Origin: Typhlomys cinereus
Taxonomy: Eukaryota > Chordata > Mammalia > Rodentia > Platacanthomyidae
Length of the DNA: 64,000 bases
NCBI GenBank assembly: GCA_023101885.1
Contig: JALPQD010000633.1
Coordinates: forward strand, 565,712 to 629,711
Direction of reading: 5' to 3'
Each line of letters begins with the position of its first letter. Within the stretch, counting starts at the first letter, position 1. A program made the translations under genes and the position numbers. This document shows, one piece after another, positions 55,501 to 64,000 of the stretch. The notes beneath the pieces are model-generated. The model had not been told where the DNA came from. It made no database searches and saw only the letters and a list, made by a program, of their open reading frames with translations.

Positions 55501-58500
55501 GCCGAGCACCTCGAAAATTCCCAAGCCCTGCCCTGGGACAGCCGAGGAAAATTTAATCTCTCCAAATCCTCACCAGGGCACTCCATCCTGCAGCCCTGAC
55601 AGCCACACTTATAATTAATTATACAATTTCGATGGGAATATCGACTAAACAAAGCTATAAATCATAGAAAAAGTCAATACGCATGGACACATTCAATCAT
55701 GTCCCAGCCAATGATTACTACTCTTAAAATACAATAATTATTTTCAGGAGCCAGCTTGAATTAAATTTCTGTCAGGCGGGTACAAGACCGGTGGCTGATG
55801 AAGGATGCGATGGATTTGGGGGCCGAGTCCAGCGCAAAACATCCATCCTGCGGACAGTGGTCTGTTTGTGGACTCTGGTGTCTCCTGTCTGACCAGCTGG
55901 AGGATGAGATTATCTCCAGTGCTTATCAGGCCTTCATCTTGTCCCTCTGGGGCCGGAAGAAGCAAGGCTGGATCCCCACTGGACAGACAGTGGCAGATGC
56001 CCTCGCACGTGTGTGACAAGGGCAGCCGGGGAGGCCATGCAGGCGGTCCAGTCCTCCACACACCTGCTTGTGGAGGCACAGGCCACCCGAGTGCCAGGTG
56101 CGCCCCAGACCTGCTGACCTCCTGTGTGGATCTCGACAGACCAAGCACAGGAGTACCTGAGTCCCAGAAGTTACCTGGGAGGCCTCGATATCCGCTCAAC
56201 TACATCCTTTTGTATTACAATCAAATTCAAAAGGTTTTCCAATATTTAACCTTTTTGAGGTGGGTGGTGTGTGTGTGTGCGCACATTTCTGTGTGTTTGA
56301 GCAGGTGGCTGCCATTGGGTGACTTCTTCAAGTAATGCAGGAAAGTGCAGCCAAAGAGTGAAACACCTGGCTGGTGACGATGAGAAACAGTAAGAACCAT
56401 TAACTGCTTCTGTATGATTATAAAACTACTTAATGGGATTAAGTATTAAACCTGTCTATGCGCACTGATACTGTCTGCGCCACCTCCCCTATCTCAAATA
56501 TCAAAATGTGTTTTCATTTCATTTTTCAGTGCCTGTCATGTCACGGATGTTTCTGTCTATCTTTGGCTTCTCTTCTCAACAAGTTTAATCCAAAATTGAT
56601 TTCAAACTCTTCAAGGATCTCCTATCCTGCAGTTACTCCCTTACTGCTCTGACGCTTCTTTCTGTAGCCCCTTCTGGTGGCCCCACGGACTCGGCGTATC
56701 CAGGTACCGCCACGTGTTGCGCAGACTTACAGGGACAATATTCTAATCTGGACACCAGCCTCTGCCCGGGAGAATCTCAGCCACCCGAGGGGCAGCGACT
56801 AGGGAGGAAGACGACCTCGCCCGCCCTGCCCCGCCCCGCCCTGGCCTCCTGTGACTCTGCCTCACCCAGACCCAAGAAGCCAGAGACTAGAACTCCACAT
56901 GCTTCACCCCTGGGTCTCCTCTGCCTGATTGTTCAGTGAAGTCCTCTGCTCCTCCCAGCGAGGCTGGTGATGTTAAAGCAGTGCCCGCTGCTCTGGCAGC
57001 CAGCCCCTATGCCAGGAGGACCTGGCAGGCCCTACTGTGGTGACAGGAAGGCGACACCCCCCCATTCGTGAACCGGATCGCTCACTTCGCTTGGGGCTTA
57101 CGAATCACCCAGACTGCTGGTCGGAAAGCTCCAGGGACCCCCATCTTCATCTGCCCAGCAGGGGTTAGACTCGGGCTGCAGTGCCCTAGGCTGCGGTGCC
57201 CGGCCTTGTTCTCTGAAACCTGGTGCCGGGGACCACAACTCAGGTCCTCAGGCGTGGGGCAAGCACTTGACCAGATGGGACCTCCCAGCCTTTTGTGGGC
57301 GGGGTTCACAGAGCCGAGGCTGGTCTCAAACGTGTATCCCGTCCAGGACAACTTGCATTCCGGACCTCCCACCTTAACCCCTCTGGTTCTGGGATTCTAG
57401 GCACACCCGAGGAAGATGAATGAAGAACATGCGCACAGAAGAACTAAGCTGGTCATGCCGACGGCAGCAGCATATCCTCGTCTAGATGCCAAGAGAACCA
57501 CGCAGCTTTTGGACCCCCAAGAGACATCCAGGACATCTCAAGAACGCATTCTCTCTCCCCTTCTGGCTGTGATCATGCTGTTTTTCTCCACTGCTATAGC
57601 CTCCTTCTCACCAATCTTCTCCTTCCACACTGTCTATTTCTTGGTGATCCGGGCTTCTTCCATCTGCTTCTTCCATTGTACAAGCTCCAGAGTGACCTTA
57701 CCTCCTTGGCTCTGGTGGGGGATTCAAGTCTTGCCTGGCCTCTCCAAGCTTCCATATCCCGTAGCAAGTATAGCCTGTGTCCCCTGGGCCTCCAGGTTTG
57801 CACGGACTCCCTCTAATCTGCTGGAGTGAGCCCCAGTTCTGCTCCTGCAGGTGGATCCCTGACAGGATGATGTGCCCACTCCCCTTGGGAAGTTGCCCTC
57901 TAGCAGGAATACCACCCTTGGCCCGTCTCCAAGTGATGCACGAGGAGGGAGCGGGCGACGAGGGAGGGGCAGGAAGCGTACGGGGGGCCGACCTGCACGC
58001 GCACAGGGCATGTTGTAGGGATGTGGCTGAGACCCAGTCTGAAGGCCAGGAGGTGGCCAAAGATGGAGTCGGCCTCAGGAGGAGGTCTGATACGTGATCG
58101 GTAAGGATGGCTTGACGCGAGTCTGGGCTGGTGGGGGCGAGTGCCAACATTACCCCCAAGAGAGGACCAGCCAGAGGGAGAAGGTGGCTGCCATGGGCAG
58201 AGGGCGTTCTGACGCCTGAGGGACATGGGCCGTCAGCCGGGCAGTGTGTCCATCTCGTTCTAAGTACTGTGCTCACACTGACCTCTGAACCCTCTCATGC
58301 CTTGTGGAATGTGGGAAACGAGCACTGGCTGGTCCAGCCAAGTCAGGGAACTGAATGTGCACAGGTCCCAGTGCCAGCCCATGACAGCCTGCGCTGCCCC
58401 AAGCAGCCCATTCTCACTGCTGGAGACACTGCCAAGGCAACTTCCTGACAGCAACCCCGTTCCACACTCAACGTGGGCACAGCTGGCCACGACCAACCTC

Positions 58501-59811
58501 AGGAGCTCAGAGCCGAGTTGCCTCGGGACTCGGCTGCTACATAGCGTGGCCTGAGAGCCACAGAGAAACGACACCAGAACGATCACAGTGCACGCGTCCA
58601 ACCCCAGCACAGCGCCACACTGAACAGTGGCCTGCACACATGGGAATCCAAAACTGGAGCCAAGTACAGTCCACATTGAAAAATGACAGCGACAGTGGGA
58701 TGCAGGCCCCTGGGTGCAGGCCTACGCGCGGTCAGAGCACGACCCGCGCCCGGGACCACCTGTGGGCGGCCTCCAGACTTGACAGTGAGCAGCAGACACA
58801 TTCTCACACGCACTTCGGTTACACGCACGTGCTCATGTGTAACACCGCTGTACTCGTACGTAAGCACCCACATGTGTGACGCATGTACAATTAAGTCCGT
58901 GTACACATGAACTCATACAAGGTACACAGACGTGTGGAAACTGTACTTAGGCCCACGCACGCGTGCGTGCTCTGCACTCAGGCTCTCACAGGACAGCGCT
59001 TGTGTGCACCATCGCTGCACACGATGGCTTCTCCCTTCGAAACGAGCCCATGTGGCCCCCCGGCCAGGGACTCCCCAGCGCCCACTGAGGTCACTGGTCC
59101 TTTTCCCGCTCAGGAAACCCCCGTCCGTGCTCACAAGGGAACAGAGCCGCCCGTTGATGGGGCGGTGGTCCCAGTGGCCAGGCGCAGCCCGAGGGCGTCT
59201 GTCAAGGCATCTCAGAGCTTAGTTTTAGAAGCTAAACCCTCGATGGTCCCCACATGCAGAGAGGCTGGTGGAGACCCTGGGGCCACAAGCCCCACCAGGA
59301 AAGACCCCAGTACGAGGGCCACGTGCCTGGAAGCAAGACTCACCGCAGTGCCGTTGTTGTCCCGGAAGACGTCCTGGTTGAAGTAGTCGAAGAGCTTCTT
59401 TTCCAGCTGGAGCACGACCTGTGGGTCAGAAGCACCTCAGCACCACTCGGGGCGCCCTGCGGTGTGCCACTCGGGGCGCCCTGCGGTGTGCCACTCGGGG
59501 CGCCCTGCGGTGTGCCACTCGGGGCGCCCTGCGGTGTGCCACTCGGGGCGCCCTGTGGTGTGCCACTCGGGGCGTCCTGCGGTGTGCCACTCGGGCGCCC
59601 TGCGGTCTGCAGTCCTTGGGTCGAGGCTCTAGGCACCTGCCCAGCTCCTGCCCTCTAGGCCAGGTGCCGCTGGACAGGGCACATCTGGCGACTGCCTTTG
59701 GCCAGGGACACTCACCTTCCGGTCATTATCCGACTCCCGAAATATCAACTTCACGACTTCATTGGTGTCAGCAGCCCGGACTGTTTGCATCGTGGCCTTT
59801 GTGCAGAGCGT
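34429..59811 (-). CDS. INPP5A: INPP5A, C-terminal six exons
   Basis: Spliced coding region on the minus strand. In transcript order the exons are 59811-59716, 59418-59344, 51473-51400, 37583-37472, 35334-35266 and 34509-34429. Together they give 168 residues, corresponding to human INPP5A ~245-412 without gaps and only a few substitutions. The enzyme is the type I inositol polyphosphate 5-phosphatase, which removes the 5-phosphate of Ins(1,4,5)P3 and Ins(1,3,4,5)P4 and so ends calcium signalling. Present here are the catalytic signature CPAWCDRIL, the GDHKPV motif and the C-terminal CVVQ, which is farnesylated and anchors the enzyme to membrane. The first half, including the GDFNFR motif, lies beyond the right edge. 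The 3' end is tail to tail with NKX6-2. The 13.8 kb and 7.9 kb introns hold tandem arrays and candidate enhancers. Confidence 0.96.
34553..34568 (+). repeat. C16 homopolymer run
   Basis: Sixteen C on the + strand, hence G16 in INPP5A pre-mRNA, ~45-60 nt upstream of the terminal-exon acceptor. The length could be affected by sequencing error. Confidence 0.8.
35266..35334 (-). CDS. INPP5A: INPP5A exon (TYDHIGPNVCMGDHK)
   Basis: 23 codons in phase 0, acceptor TTCCAG, donor GTGATG. Contains GDHKP (continued in the next exon), the conserved 5-phosphatase motif with the catalytic histidine. Confidence 0.96.
35590..36020. promoter_or_regulatory. Candidate conserved element in INPP5A intron
   Basis: AT-rich islands within a GC-rich intron: CATATTAATTAACTGC at ~35,630, AAACGGAATTATCTTTAATG at ~35,775, and AGGTAATTTAGAAAGGC..AGATAAACAAATGACAG at ~35,950-36,020. 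Homeodomain and FOX-like (ATAAACAAA) motifs are clustered. Confidence 0.38.
37472..37583 (-). CDS. INPP5A: INPP5A exon with catalytic motif CPAWCDRIL
   Basis: 37 codons reading YPYSEDSSQGEQYMNT, then RCPAWCDRILMSLSAKELVLK. P-A-W-C-D-R is signature motif 2 of inositol polyphosphate 5-phosphatases, supplying substrate-binding and catalytic residues. SSQG replaces human ARQG. The 20-bp minisatellite begins ~270 nt upstream of this exon in the transcript direction's intron. Confidence 0.96.
37845..40072 (+). repeat. 2.2 kb minisatellite, 20-bp unit, INPP5A intron
   Basis: About 110 copies of CTC(C/T)(C/A)CCTCAGTGCTGGCT-type 20-mers. Variation is mostly at two sites: CTCCCTCAG versus CTACCTCAG, and GGCTCCT versus GGCTGCT or GGCTTCT. 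A few 21-mers (GGCTTGTTCT) and one damaged stretch at ~38,540-38,610 occur. It lies 260 nt upstream (in transcript direction) of the exon carrying the catalytic motif. Unit length 20 cycles all frames, giving open frames up to ~700 codons (Leu-Pro-Gln-Cys-Trp-Leu-Leu) that I reject as genes. Confidence 0.97.
40078..40200 (-). mobile_element. B3-like SINE fragment
   Basis: CAGGGCTGGGATTTTACGTC..CTTTTTACAGGGGATCTGAAC..GCAAGGCAAAAACCCCTGAG..CCACATCCCCAGC is the reverse of a diverged B2/B3-type SINE, immediately next to the minisatellite. Confidence 0.55.
40205..41445. other. INPP5A intron, nothing recognised
   Basis: Unique-looking sequence, AT-rich at 40,200-40,400. No exon or repeat identified. 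Confidence 0.35.
41452..41868 (+). repeat. 41-bp minisatellite (GGGGGGAGACAGGATAGAAC)
   Basis: Ten copies of GGGGGGAGACAGGATAGAAC followed by CAGCGTGCTCTTCCTTTTCTT, very uniform (changes at GCG/GTG and CTC/CGC), suggesting recent expansion. Confidence 0.95.
42560..42740. promoter_or_regulatory. Candidate element with duplicated CACTTATCGC
   Basis: GCGCCCACTTATCGCAGC occurs twice in direct tandem at ~42,583-42,619. It is followed by CGTCATAATTAATTGCAG and GATAAAATTAACAATTGCCC. TAATTAATTG is at 42691-42700. This is a mixture of GATA-like, homeodomain and SOX-like sites. Confidence 0.4.
43262..43655 (+). repeat. ~390-bp polypurine (GA)-rich tract
   Basis: Almost uninterrupted purines (AGAGAGGAGAGAGG) on the + strand, polypyrimidine in the INPP5A transcript. 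Mirror-symmetric stretches could form triplex (H-) DNA. Confidence 0.95.
43658..43860 (+). mobile_element. B2/B3-like SINE
   Basis: CTAACAAGATGGCTCAGTAG..GTCAAGGCACTCGCTGTGCAGC..GAGTTTGCTCCTGAAGCCCACG carries a tRNA-like A box and B box followed by a ~100-bp tail, as in muroid B2/B3 elements. It lies at the end of the GA tract. Confidence 0.6.
43903..44692 (+). repeat. Minisatellite with higher-order trimer structure
   Basis: About 24 monomers of ACCATAGCTCGAGGCTGGAG followed by TCCCCTCCCC(C)n. Three monomer types (long GAG, short GAG, AAG ending CCTT) form a ~98-99 bp trimer repeated about four times from 43,930 to 44,330, then the order breaks down. Confidence 0.95.
45360..45570 (+). repeat. 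~44-bp tandem repeat, INPP5A intron
   Basis: Four to five imperfect copies of GCTTTCAGCCGCGTCCACTCC..ACAATGCACAACACGTGC. Confidence 0.85.
46190..46385. promoter_or_regulatory. Candidate conserved element, AT-rich
   Basis: TTTGTAAAGTTTGTAAAG, GGAAGTAATTTTATTCACTT, AAAGCG..TATGCTAATGCGTAATGAGT, TTTATTGTTTTAAAATAATAC. It contains three TAAT cores and a POU-like ATGCTAAT. It is a sharp AT island in a GC-rich intron; no repeat family recognised. Confidence 0.4.
47255..47435 (+). repeat. GAACGAGGCCCACGA tandem repeat
   Basis: Imperfect short units (GAGAACGAGGCC, CACGAGAAC) with a larger ~64-bp block GAGGTGCAAGGAGAACACGA..TCCACGAGAACGAGGCC repeated twice. Confidence 0.85.
48575..48935 (+). repeat. 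34-bp minisatellite (GCATGCCTACTGCTGAGTGT)
   Basis: Ten copies of ACGCATGCCTACTGCTGAGT plus GTGCGCGCCCGTGC. First and last copies have GTGCACGC, inner copies GTGCGCGC. Alternating purine-pyrimidine GTGCGCGC/GTGCACGCATGC is a Z-DNA-type sequence. Confidence 0.95.
48960..49390 (+). repeat. Degenerate CA/TACA-rich stretch
   Basis: Diffuse ACACATACACAT-type sequence without a fixed unit; an old microsatellite region. Confidence 0.7.
49390..50860. other. INPP5A intron, nothing recognised
   Basis: Unique-looking sequence, no exon pattern. GTCTAGACAGGCTC..GATGGTCCAGGCCGGCC near 49,613-49,650 and the run before it faintly recall a SINE but cannot be assigned. Confidence 0.3.
50875..51030 (-). mobile_element. 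Possible diverged B3/B4-like SINE
   Basis: CAGAGTGCTGGGGTGAGCGC..CCAGCATTTTTACATGGGATC..TGTGGGTCTTAAGTCCAATCC has the order of a reversed B1-like tail plus B2/B3-like head, but is much altered. Confidence 0.35.
51092..51345 (+). repeat. CA-rich compound microsatellite
   Basis: ACACACATGCACACA and CACGCACACA units, degenerate. It ends about 55 nt before the donor side of the INPP5A exon at 51,400. Confidence 0.92.
51400..51473 (-). CDS. INPP5A: INPP5A exon (LLEFDKELSVFKDRLYELDI)
   Basis: 24 codons plus two bases, ending SFPP and a split Ser codon completed by the next exon; acceptor TCTCTAG, donor GTAAGG. The peptide matches the human protein as I remember it. Confidence 0.96.
52005..52340. 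promoter_or_regulatory. Candidate element with RUNX-type inverted repeat
   Basis: TGTGGTTT at 52068-52075 and its reverse complement AAACCACA at 52082-52089 face each other across 6 nt. Also present are TTCATTAATCACATC, GTGCAATTAGCAGC, ACTGTAATTACTTGTG and AATTGTC. Unique, AT-leaning sequence with clustered homeodomain cores. Confidence 0.42.
52345..55200. other. INPP5A intron, no gene recognised
   Basis: Several moderate frames on both strands without splice support. G12 run at ~53,583-53,594. No repeat family assigned. Confidence 0.3.
55215..55770. promoter_or_regulatory. Candidate enhancer with ATAATTAATTAT palindrome
   Basis: A ~550-bp block of unique, largely AT-rich sequence. A perfect 12-bp palindrome ATAATTAATTAT lies at 55611-55622, a typical paired-homeodomain site. 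TCGATGGGAATATCGA, AATGATTACTAC, CAATAATTATTTTC and GCTGATAAAGAAAG lie nearby. Among the AT islands in the window it is the longest and the most motif-dense. Confidence 0.45.
56190..56660. other. AT-rich intronic stretch
   Basis: Contains ATTACAATCAAATTC, TACTTAATGGGATTAAGTAT (a near-palindrome) and a pyrimidine-rich tract. It may be regulatory or simply neutral sequence. Confidence 0.3.
57225..57410 (-). mobile_element. B4-like SINE
   Basis: AACCTGGTGCCGGGGACCAC..AGGTCCTCAGGCGTGGGGCA..AGCACTTGACCAGATGG is an ID-like head in reverse. It is followed by GAGCCGAGGCTGGTCTCAAA..GTTCTGGGATTCTAGGCAC, a B1-like part. Confidence 0.55.
57415..59340. other. INPP5A intron, no gene recognised
   Basis: Contains frames up to ~190 codons with no recognisable domain, and a CA/TG-rich zone near 58,790-58,990 with alternating ACGTGCGTACACATG-like sequence. 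Confidence 0.35.
59344..59418 (-). CDS. INPP5A: INPP5A exon (QLEKKLFDYFNQDVFRDNNG)
   Basis: 25 codons, phase 0, acceptor CCCACAG and donor GTGAGT. The first residues read Val-Val-Leu-Gln where human has Val-Met-Leu-Gln, and NQD where human has NQE. A 24-bp tandem array begins only ~15-20 nt upstream of the acceptor. Confidence 0.95.
59430..59607 (+). repeat. 24-bp minisatellite abutting an INPP5A acceptor
   Basis: Seven copies of CCACTCGGGGCGCCCTGCGG plus TGTG. Unit length 24 is a multiple of three, so one frame reads Gly-Ala-Pro-Cys-Gly-Val-Pro-Leu repeatedly. It begins within ~15 nt of the acceptor of the exon 59344-59418 on the transcript strand. Confidence 0.95.
59716..59811 (-). CDS. 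INPP5A: INPP5A exon (TLCTKATMQTVRAADTNEVV)
   Basis: 32 codons in phase 0 on both sides, ending RESDNDRK at a GTGAGT donor; acceptor CTTCCTGCAG. It is the most upstream INPP5A exon found. I searched 59,812-64,000 on the minus strand for the preceding FGDFNFRLDS exon and did not find it. Confidence 0.95.
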
Positions 59812-59819
59812 CTGCAGGA

Positions 59820-60725
59820 AGACAAGGGAACTCAGTCCAGGTCTGCTCACCCAGCACCAGTCAACACGAGCCTGAGGCCACCCGTGGCATCCTGGTGACT
59901 CCAAAGGCAGTGAGATTCCCCAGCACTGCACGCGGAGTCTGCACACGCGGGGAATCTACACTTGTGTCCGGAGTCCTGCTGACAGTCACTGTGGGCTTTC
60001 CGTGAGGCTCTGAGGGGCTCTGGCTGGGCATGGCTGCCCGTGTGTCATGGCCACACCGCACAGGAAGGCTTGGGAGCAGTGCCCACGGCAGGCCACGTGG
60101 GAAGCAGTGAGGTGGCCTCCCCGCAACTCTGTGGCAAGCTGAGGGAGGCAGGCTGCAGCTGGGCATGGCACGCGGGCACCACAGCGTGGAGGCCCAGAGT
60201 CAGGAGTCCAGGAGAGCTCCGCCCAGCAGTCGAGGGCGCTTTGTGAATGGGCAGGCTAGGGCCTGGACCCAAGAGGGTGGTGGTCCCTTCTACAGCCTGC
60301 ATTCTCATCCAGCACCCCCTGGAGGGTGGCCATATACTTCCGGTCACAAGCTCAGCTGTGCCGTCCCGGTAGCAGAGACTAAGGCAACGCGCAGCCTGTG
60401 GATCTGCTAAGAATTACATTCAGGCCTCCTGGAGCATTCTTAACATCAGCACATGCAGGGAGGGGTCAACAGGGTCACTCTCCCAAGTCAGGACAAAGGT
60501 GGAACCTTCCAGGAGGAGCCACTGTGATCCCCTGCCTGCAGGGGTCTGGGACTAGTAAGGAGCAAGAGGACAGGGCTCCTACAAACACGCGACAAGGAAG
60601 TGCGAGAACCCCCAGCTGATGACAAATGAGCACTAAGAAAGGTAGCGACACCCCCATGGTGTGAGAATCTGGGTCTCTCTAATGAGAAGGAAGGGAGCAG
60701 CCAGTTGCACGAAATGCATAGAAAT
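59820..60725. other. INPP5A intron, nothing recognised
   Basis: No further exon. Moderate frames only. Confidence 0.35.
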
Positions 60726-60727
60726 AG

Positions 60728-60880
60728 CAGTCGGGCTGGAGAGGTGGCTCAGGGGTTAAGCCTCTGCCTTGCAGGCAGAAGGTCCTGAGTTCAGATCCTA
60801 GACCCCACGAATAGACGCCAGGCAGAAGCGGGGGCAGCCTGCGTTTCTGGTCCTGGTAGTATATATTTTTAAAGAACATA
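60728..60880 (+). mobile_element. tRNA-derived SINE, B2-like
   Basis: GGGCTGGAGAGGTGGCTCAG..GGGTTAAGCCTCTGCCTTGC..GGTCCTGAGTTCAGATCCTAG is a clear tRNA-like head with A and B boxes, closest to B2-type elements. The tail ends in TATATATTTTTAAAGAA. Confidence 0.65.
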
Positions 60881-60884
60881 ATAT

Positions 60885-63800
60885 AAGATTTTTACTTACA
60901 AAAGGCCCAATGAAACAAAATAATCTGACCTTTAAGGTTCTCGACACTGCTTGGCCTAGGGGCTTCTGCTACTGGAGTGAAAAGCACTCCTGGGTACAGG
61001 GAGCCCCAGGCAGCTGTGGAGCACCCCGTCTACCCTCTACGGCCCCTAGGGACGGAGATGGGCAGAACCGGCTGTGTGCATCCTCTCAGGGGCCACCGCT
61101 CCCAAGCACACCCTAGGATAGGCCATTGACATTCAGGGCACACAGCAGCCAAACCCCCAAAGTGGCTTTTGGACTTTATGTCACAAATCAGTCTGACTGC
61201 CTTGGAACTGTGGAGGATTAGGACAAGTACCCAAACAAATGAGGGCACCAAGGCCACCCTGCCCTGCAATCCGCCGAGGTCCTACCCGTCCTGATGCTAA
61301 TGGGCTTAAGTGGCTTAAGCCTCTGTCCATGAATGGAGCAAGGCTCTCTCGGCTGGGGGCTGGGGCTGGGGGTGGAGGGGTAGGCAGCTGGCCATTGTGG
61401 CCACCCCAGGACAGCTCAGGAAATTCATGGCCATGTCTCCTTGAAGGCATCAGCCCTTAACTGCTGAAAACCAGCGTCGTGTCGCCAGGCTGGAGGCTCC
61501 CAACGGACCATCCCCTGGAGGTCCCAGGGCTGTGCCCAGGCAGTCGCCCCGCCCCTTTCTCCCACACTCTGTGGGCGAGGATCCTTCCCATCCCAGGCTT
61601 TGAAGGCGTGGTCAGGCTGAGCTGCTCGCTAGCTGGGCCTTTCAACCCTGGGGACTGCGGTCACTCATGCAGAAAACTGCCAGCCCAGCCTTCCGGCTCA
61701 GCTTGAGGGGGATTTTACTCCTTTTGAAAGGGGAAGAAATACCCCAAATGCTACTTTTAAAAAGGCAACTAAGATTCATTTTTATCACTGGTGGCTGCAT
61801 GTCAGGACACTGGGCGCAGTGCATACTGGCCCTTGGAGAACTGTTTTGTCTCCTGGATTTGTGGGGGTCCCTGTGTCTACCTGTCATTCCTGGCTTTTTC
61901 TTGCTTGGACAGCTATCACACCACACCCCGCCTGCTGTCCCCAGACCCTGGGCAGTGGTGACAGAGGCAGACAGCTGTTCTCTATGCCTTGGAATCACAT
62001 AATTTTTACAGCTCATTAGATTTGCACAAAGCCATCTGGTGACCAGAAGCCACCCAAGTGCGCGTGAGCAACTAACCAAATTGTCCCCGAACAAAATCTG
62101 TGTCCTCTCCCTCCATGTGGTTGTCACACACACTTCCCACCAAGCTCAAAACTCTATTAAGGACAAGCGGTTTGTGAACCGGCCAGGCCAAGTCTTTCAG
62201 ATACAACTTAAACAGTCTGTTGAGGCAAGTTAAACCTCACCAGCACTTTCCAACGTGTGGAACACCTGGTGCAACGGTAACTGCCACTCTGATCAAGGAA
62301 GCAGACTCCACCCCACAGGACCCTCGTCTACACCTCGGAGCAGGAGGAGCCGCCACCGTGCGCGCGGAGCAGGTGCCTGCGCTAGCAGAAGCCGGCTCAG
62401 GGGCCTGTCGTGAGCGCCTCTGCGCAGGCCAGAGTTTTCATGGTCTGTCTGGGCCTTACTGAGCCTGCTTCAGAGAGGTTGGCACTTTTACAGAACACGT
62501 CTGCAAGTTCTAAGAATAATTTTGGTTTATGGTGATCAAAAGGCACACGGAAGCAAAAATACACGGAAATGTTTAAAACCATCTACCATCAAGCAGCTTT
62601 ACGCTCAGGGTGAGTCCCATGGGGCGGACCTCCAGCAGTCCCACAAGCTCCTCAGCTTCCAAACCCACGTCACACCATGCACAGGCCTCTCTGTCTGGCA
62701 TATCTGTTCTGGAGTCAGTAGCTCTTTAAATGGAACCTCGCTCTGTTTGCCCGCAGATGAAAGAGGCTGGCCTCCATTCGGAACCACCCTCGATGGACGG
62801 GCAGAGAGGGACTGAGTGTTCTGGGGTGCAGTACCCTGAACTCCACTAGGTCAAGAGGTCTTCAAAGGACAAGCAGGGCCCCTGGGTCAAGCCATCATGG
62901 ACATTCTCTACTGGTCTCCGTGCCAGGGCTGGGTGGCACTGATGCCCTCATGTCTAGTGATGACCTGGGCAGCTGCATGTACCTCCTTGTGATACTGGCA
63001 GGAAGCCAGGTGGCCCTGGAGCCCTGAAGCTGAGTGGATGTCGTGCAGACGAAAAGAGGGACTTGAAGCAGAGCAAGTGGGGACCTAGGTGGGAACCACA
63101 GCCTGAACAAGGCTAGGCCAGGGCCAGGCGGGGATCTCAGGATACGGAGAGGGTGACGGGCACCCTTGAGGTGGGGGTGGGGCCTCAGAGTGGGAGGGGC
63201 AGTGGCCCTGGCAAAGATGAATGCCAAAGCAGATAGACCAGGAAAAGACGGCAAGTTGCAGTGGGGAGAACCATGGGGGGACAGGAGCCCTTGGCTCCTA
63301 GGAGCCCAAACAGAAATGGTACTGGCAGCAGTGTGAACCCTGGGTTGCTTTGCCCCTCAGAAGGGGGAAACATTCACTGTACGTCCCCCCTTGCTGCTTC
63401 CTTTATCCAGGGAAGCCCAGGAAGTGTCTTGTGTGCTAGAAGCCTGACTATGCCAGTCACTCCTTGGTAGACGCGGGCACTGCCTTTGACCAAGCCACCC
63501 TGACATTTCTGGCTTCACCTGCAGACCAGGAGCAACATCCTGAGGGTGCCCAGCTCGGGCTGTGAGACCTGTAGTCTCAGGGCTCGCCTGGGTGCAGGGC
63601 GTGAGGGCACTGCCAGGGCAGGGTGCTGATGCCGTACTGATGAGGACCAGCTCTGGGGACCTGGCCATCTGCAGGAGTGCCAGGTGCCCACCTTTTCTAC
63701 ACTGCCTCGGGGGTGGGGCCGGAGGCACATGCAACAGCAGGCACTGTGAGGAAGCAGCTGGGCGGCGCAGTGCATGAAGGTGGACAGTGCCCGCAGACAC

Positions 63801-64000
63801 AGTGTTCAGGACGTGAGCCAAGGGCGCCCCTTTCTCTGCAGTGACGCCATCTGCTCTGGTTCTTCCTTCGATGGAGGCAGAGGCGTGAGCTTCTGGGGAC
63901 CCACACCCCCCGCGACAGCACAGGCTTCTCTGGAGCCGCAGACACCCCAGGATGGACCCCACTGGGGCAGCACAGGAGTTGTGTGACAGGACCAAGACCC
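60885..64000. other. INPP5A intron to window edge
   Basis: I looked for the preceding INPP5A exon (FGDFNFRLDS) on the minus strand and did not see it. An AT-leaning stretch at 61,690-61,800 (CTCCTTTTGAAAGGGG, TACTTTTAAAAAGGCAAC) is the only block that stands out. Confidence 0.4.

Noticed and set aside
57416..57829. 137-codon frame with a hydrophobic stretch (LLAVIMLFFSTAIASF)
   Set aside because: Intronic to INPP5A, next to a SINE, no recognised family and no promoter or splice support.
59812..64000. Search for the next INPP5A exon
   Set aside because: No minus-strand segment encoding the expected GDFNFR motif with splice sites; it is probably beyond the window.

Overview
The window is vertebrate nuclear DNA, almost certainly from a rodent. 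Three recognisable genes have spliced exons with GT-AG introns, and diverged B1/B4-like and B2/B3-like SINEs are scattered between them. The SINEs suggest a mouse-related (myomorph) rodent, but I cannot name the species. The gene order CFAP46 - NKX6-2 - INPP5A matches human 10q26.3, here in reversed orientation. Layout: the last nine coding exons of CFAP46 (+ strand, 2069-9319) encode its C-terminal ~263 residues. A ~20 kb gene-free interval follows (9.6-30.0 kb). The complete three-exon homeobox gene NKX6-2 (+, 30451-31511, 277 aa) sits in a CpG-rich block. The last six coding exons of INPP5A (- strand, 59811 down to 34429) encode 168 residues, ending in the farnesylation motif CVVQ. NKX6-2 and INPP5A are tail to tail. 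The 5' parts of both CFAP46 and INPP5A lie outside the window. The three genes do not form a pathway. CFAP46 builds the central apparatus of motile cilia, NKX6-2 is a neural-tube and oligodendrocyte transcription factor, and INPP5A degrades inositol trisphosphate. Short AT-rich blocks full of homeodomain and SOX-type motifs, between CFAP46 and NKX6-2 and inside INPP5A introns, look like candidate NKX6-2 enhancers. That would make INPP5A a bystander gene in a regulatory block. The rest is unusually rich in tandem repeats, including a ~1.5 kb CA-type array and a ~1 kb G-rich array in CFAP46 introns and a ~2.2 kb 20-bp minisatellite in an INPP5A intron. Nearly all long open frames in the window come from these arrays. 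The most interesting items are: a C-terminal CFAP46 region that reads like a degenerate, catalytically dead CHAT (caspase-like) domain; about 60 let-7 seed matches in the INPP5A minisatellite; a 36-nt microexon next to a 68-nt intron in CFAP46; an upstream ORF overlapping the NKX6-2 start; and several palindromic transcription-factor sites in the candidate enhancers.
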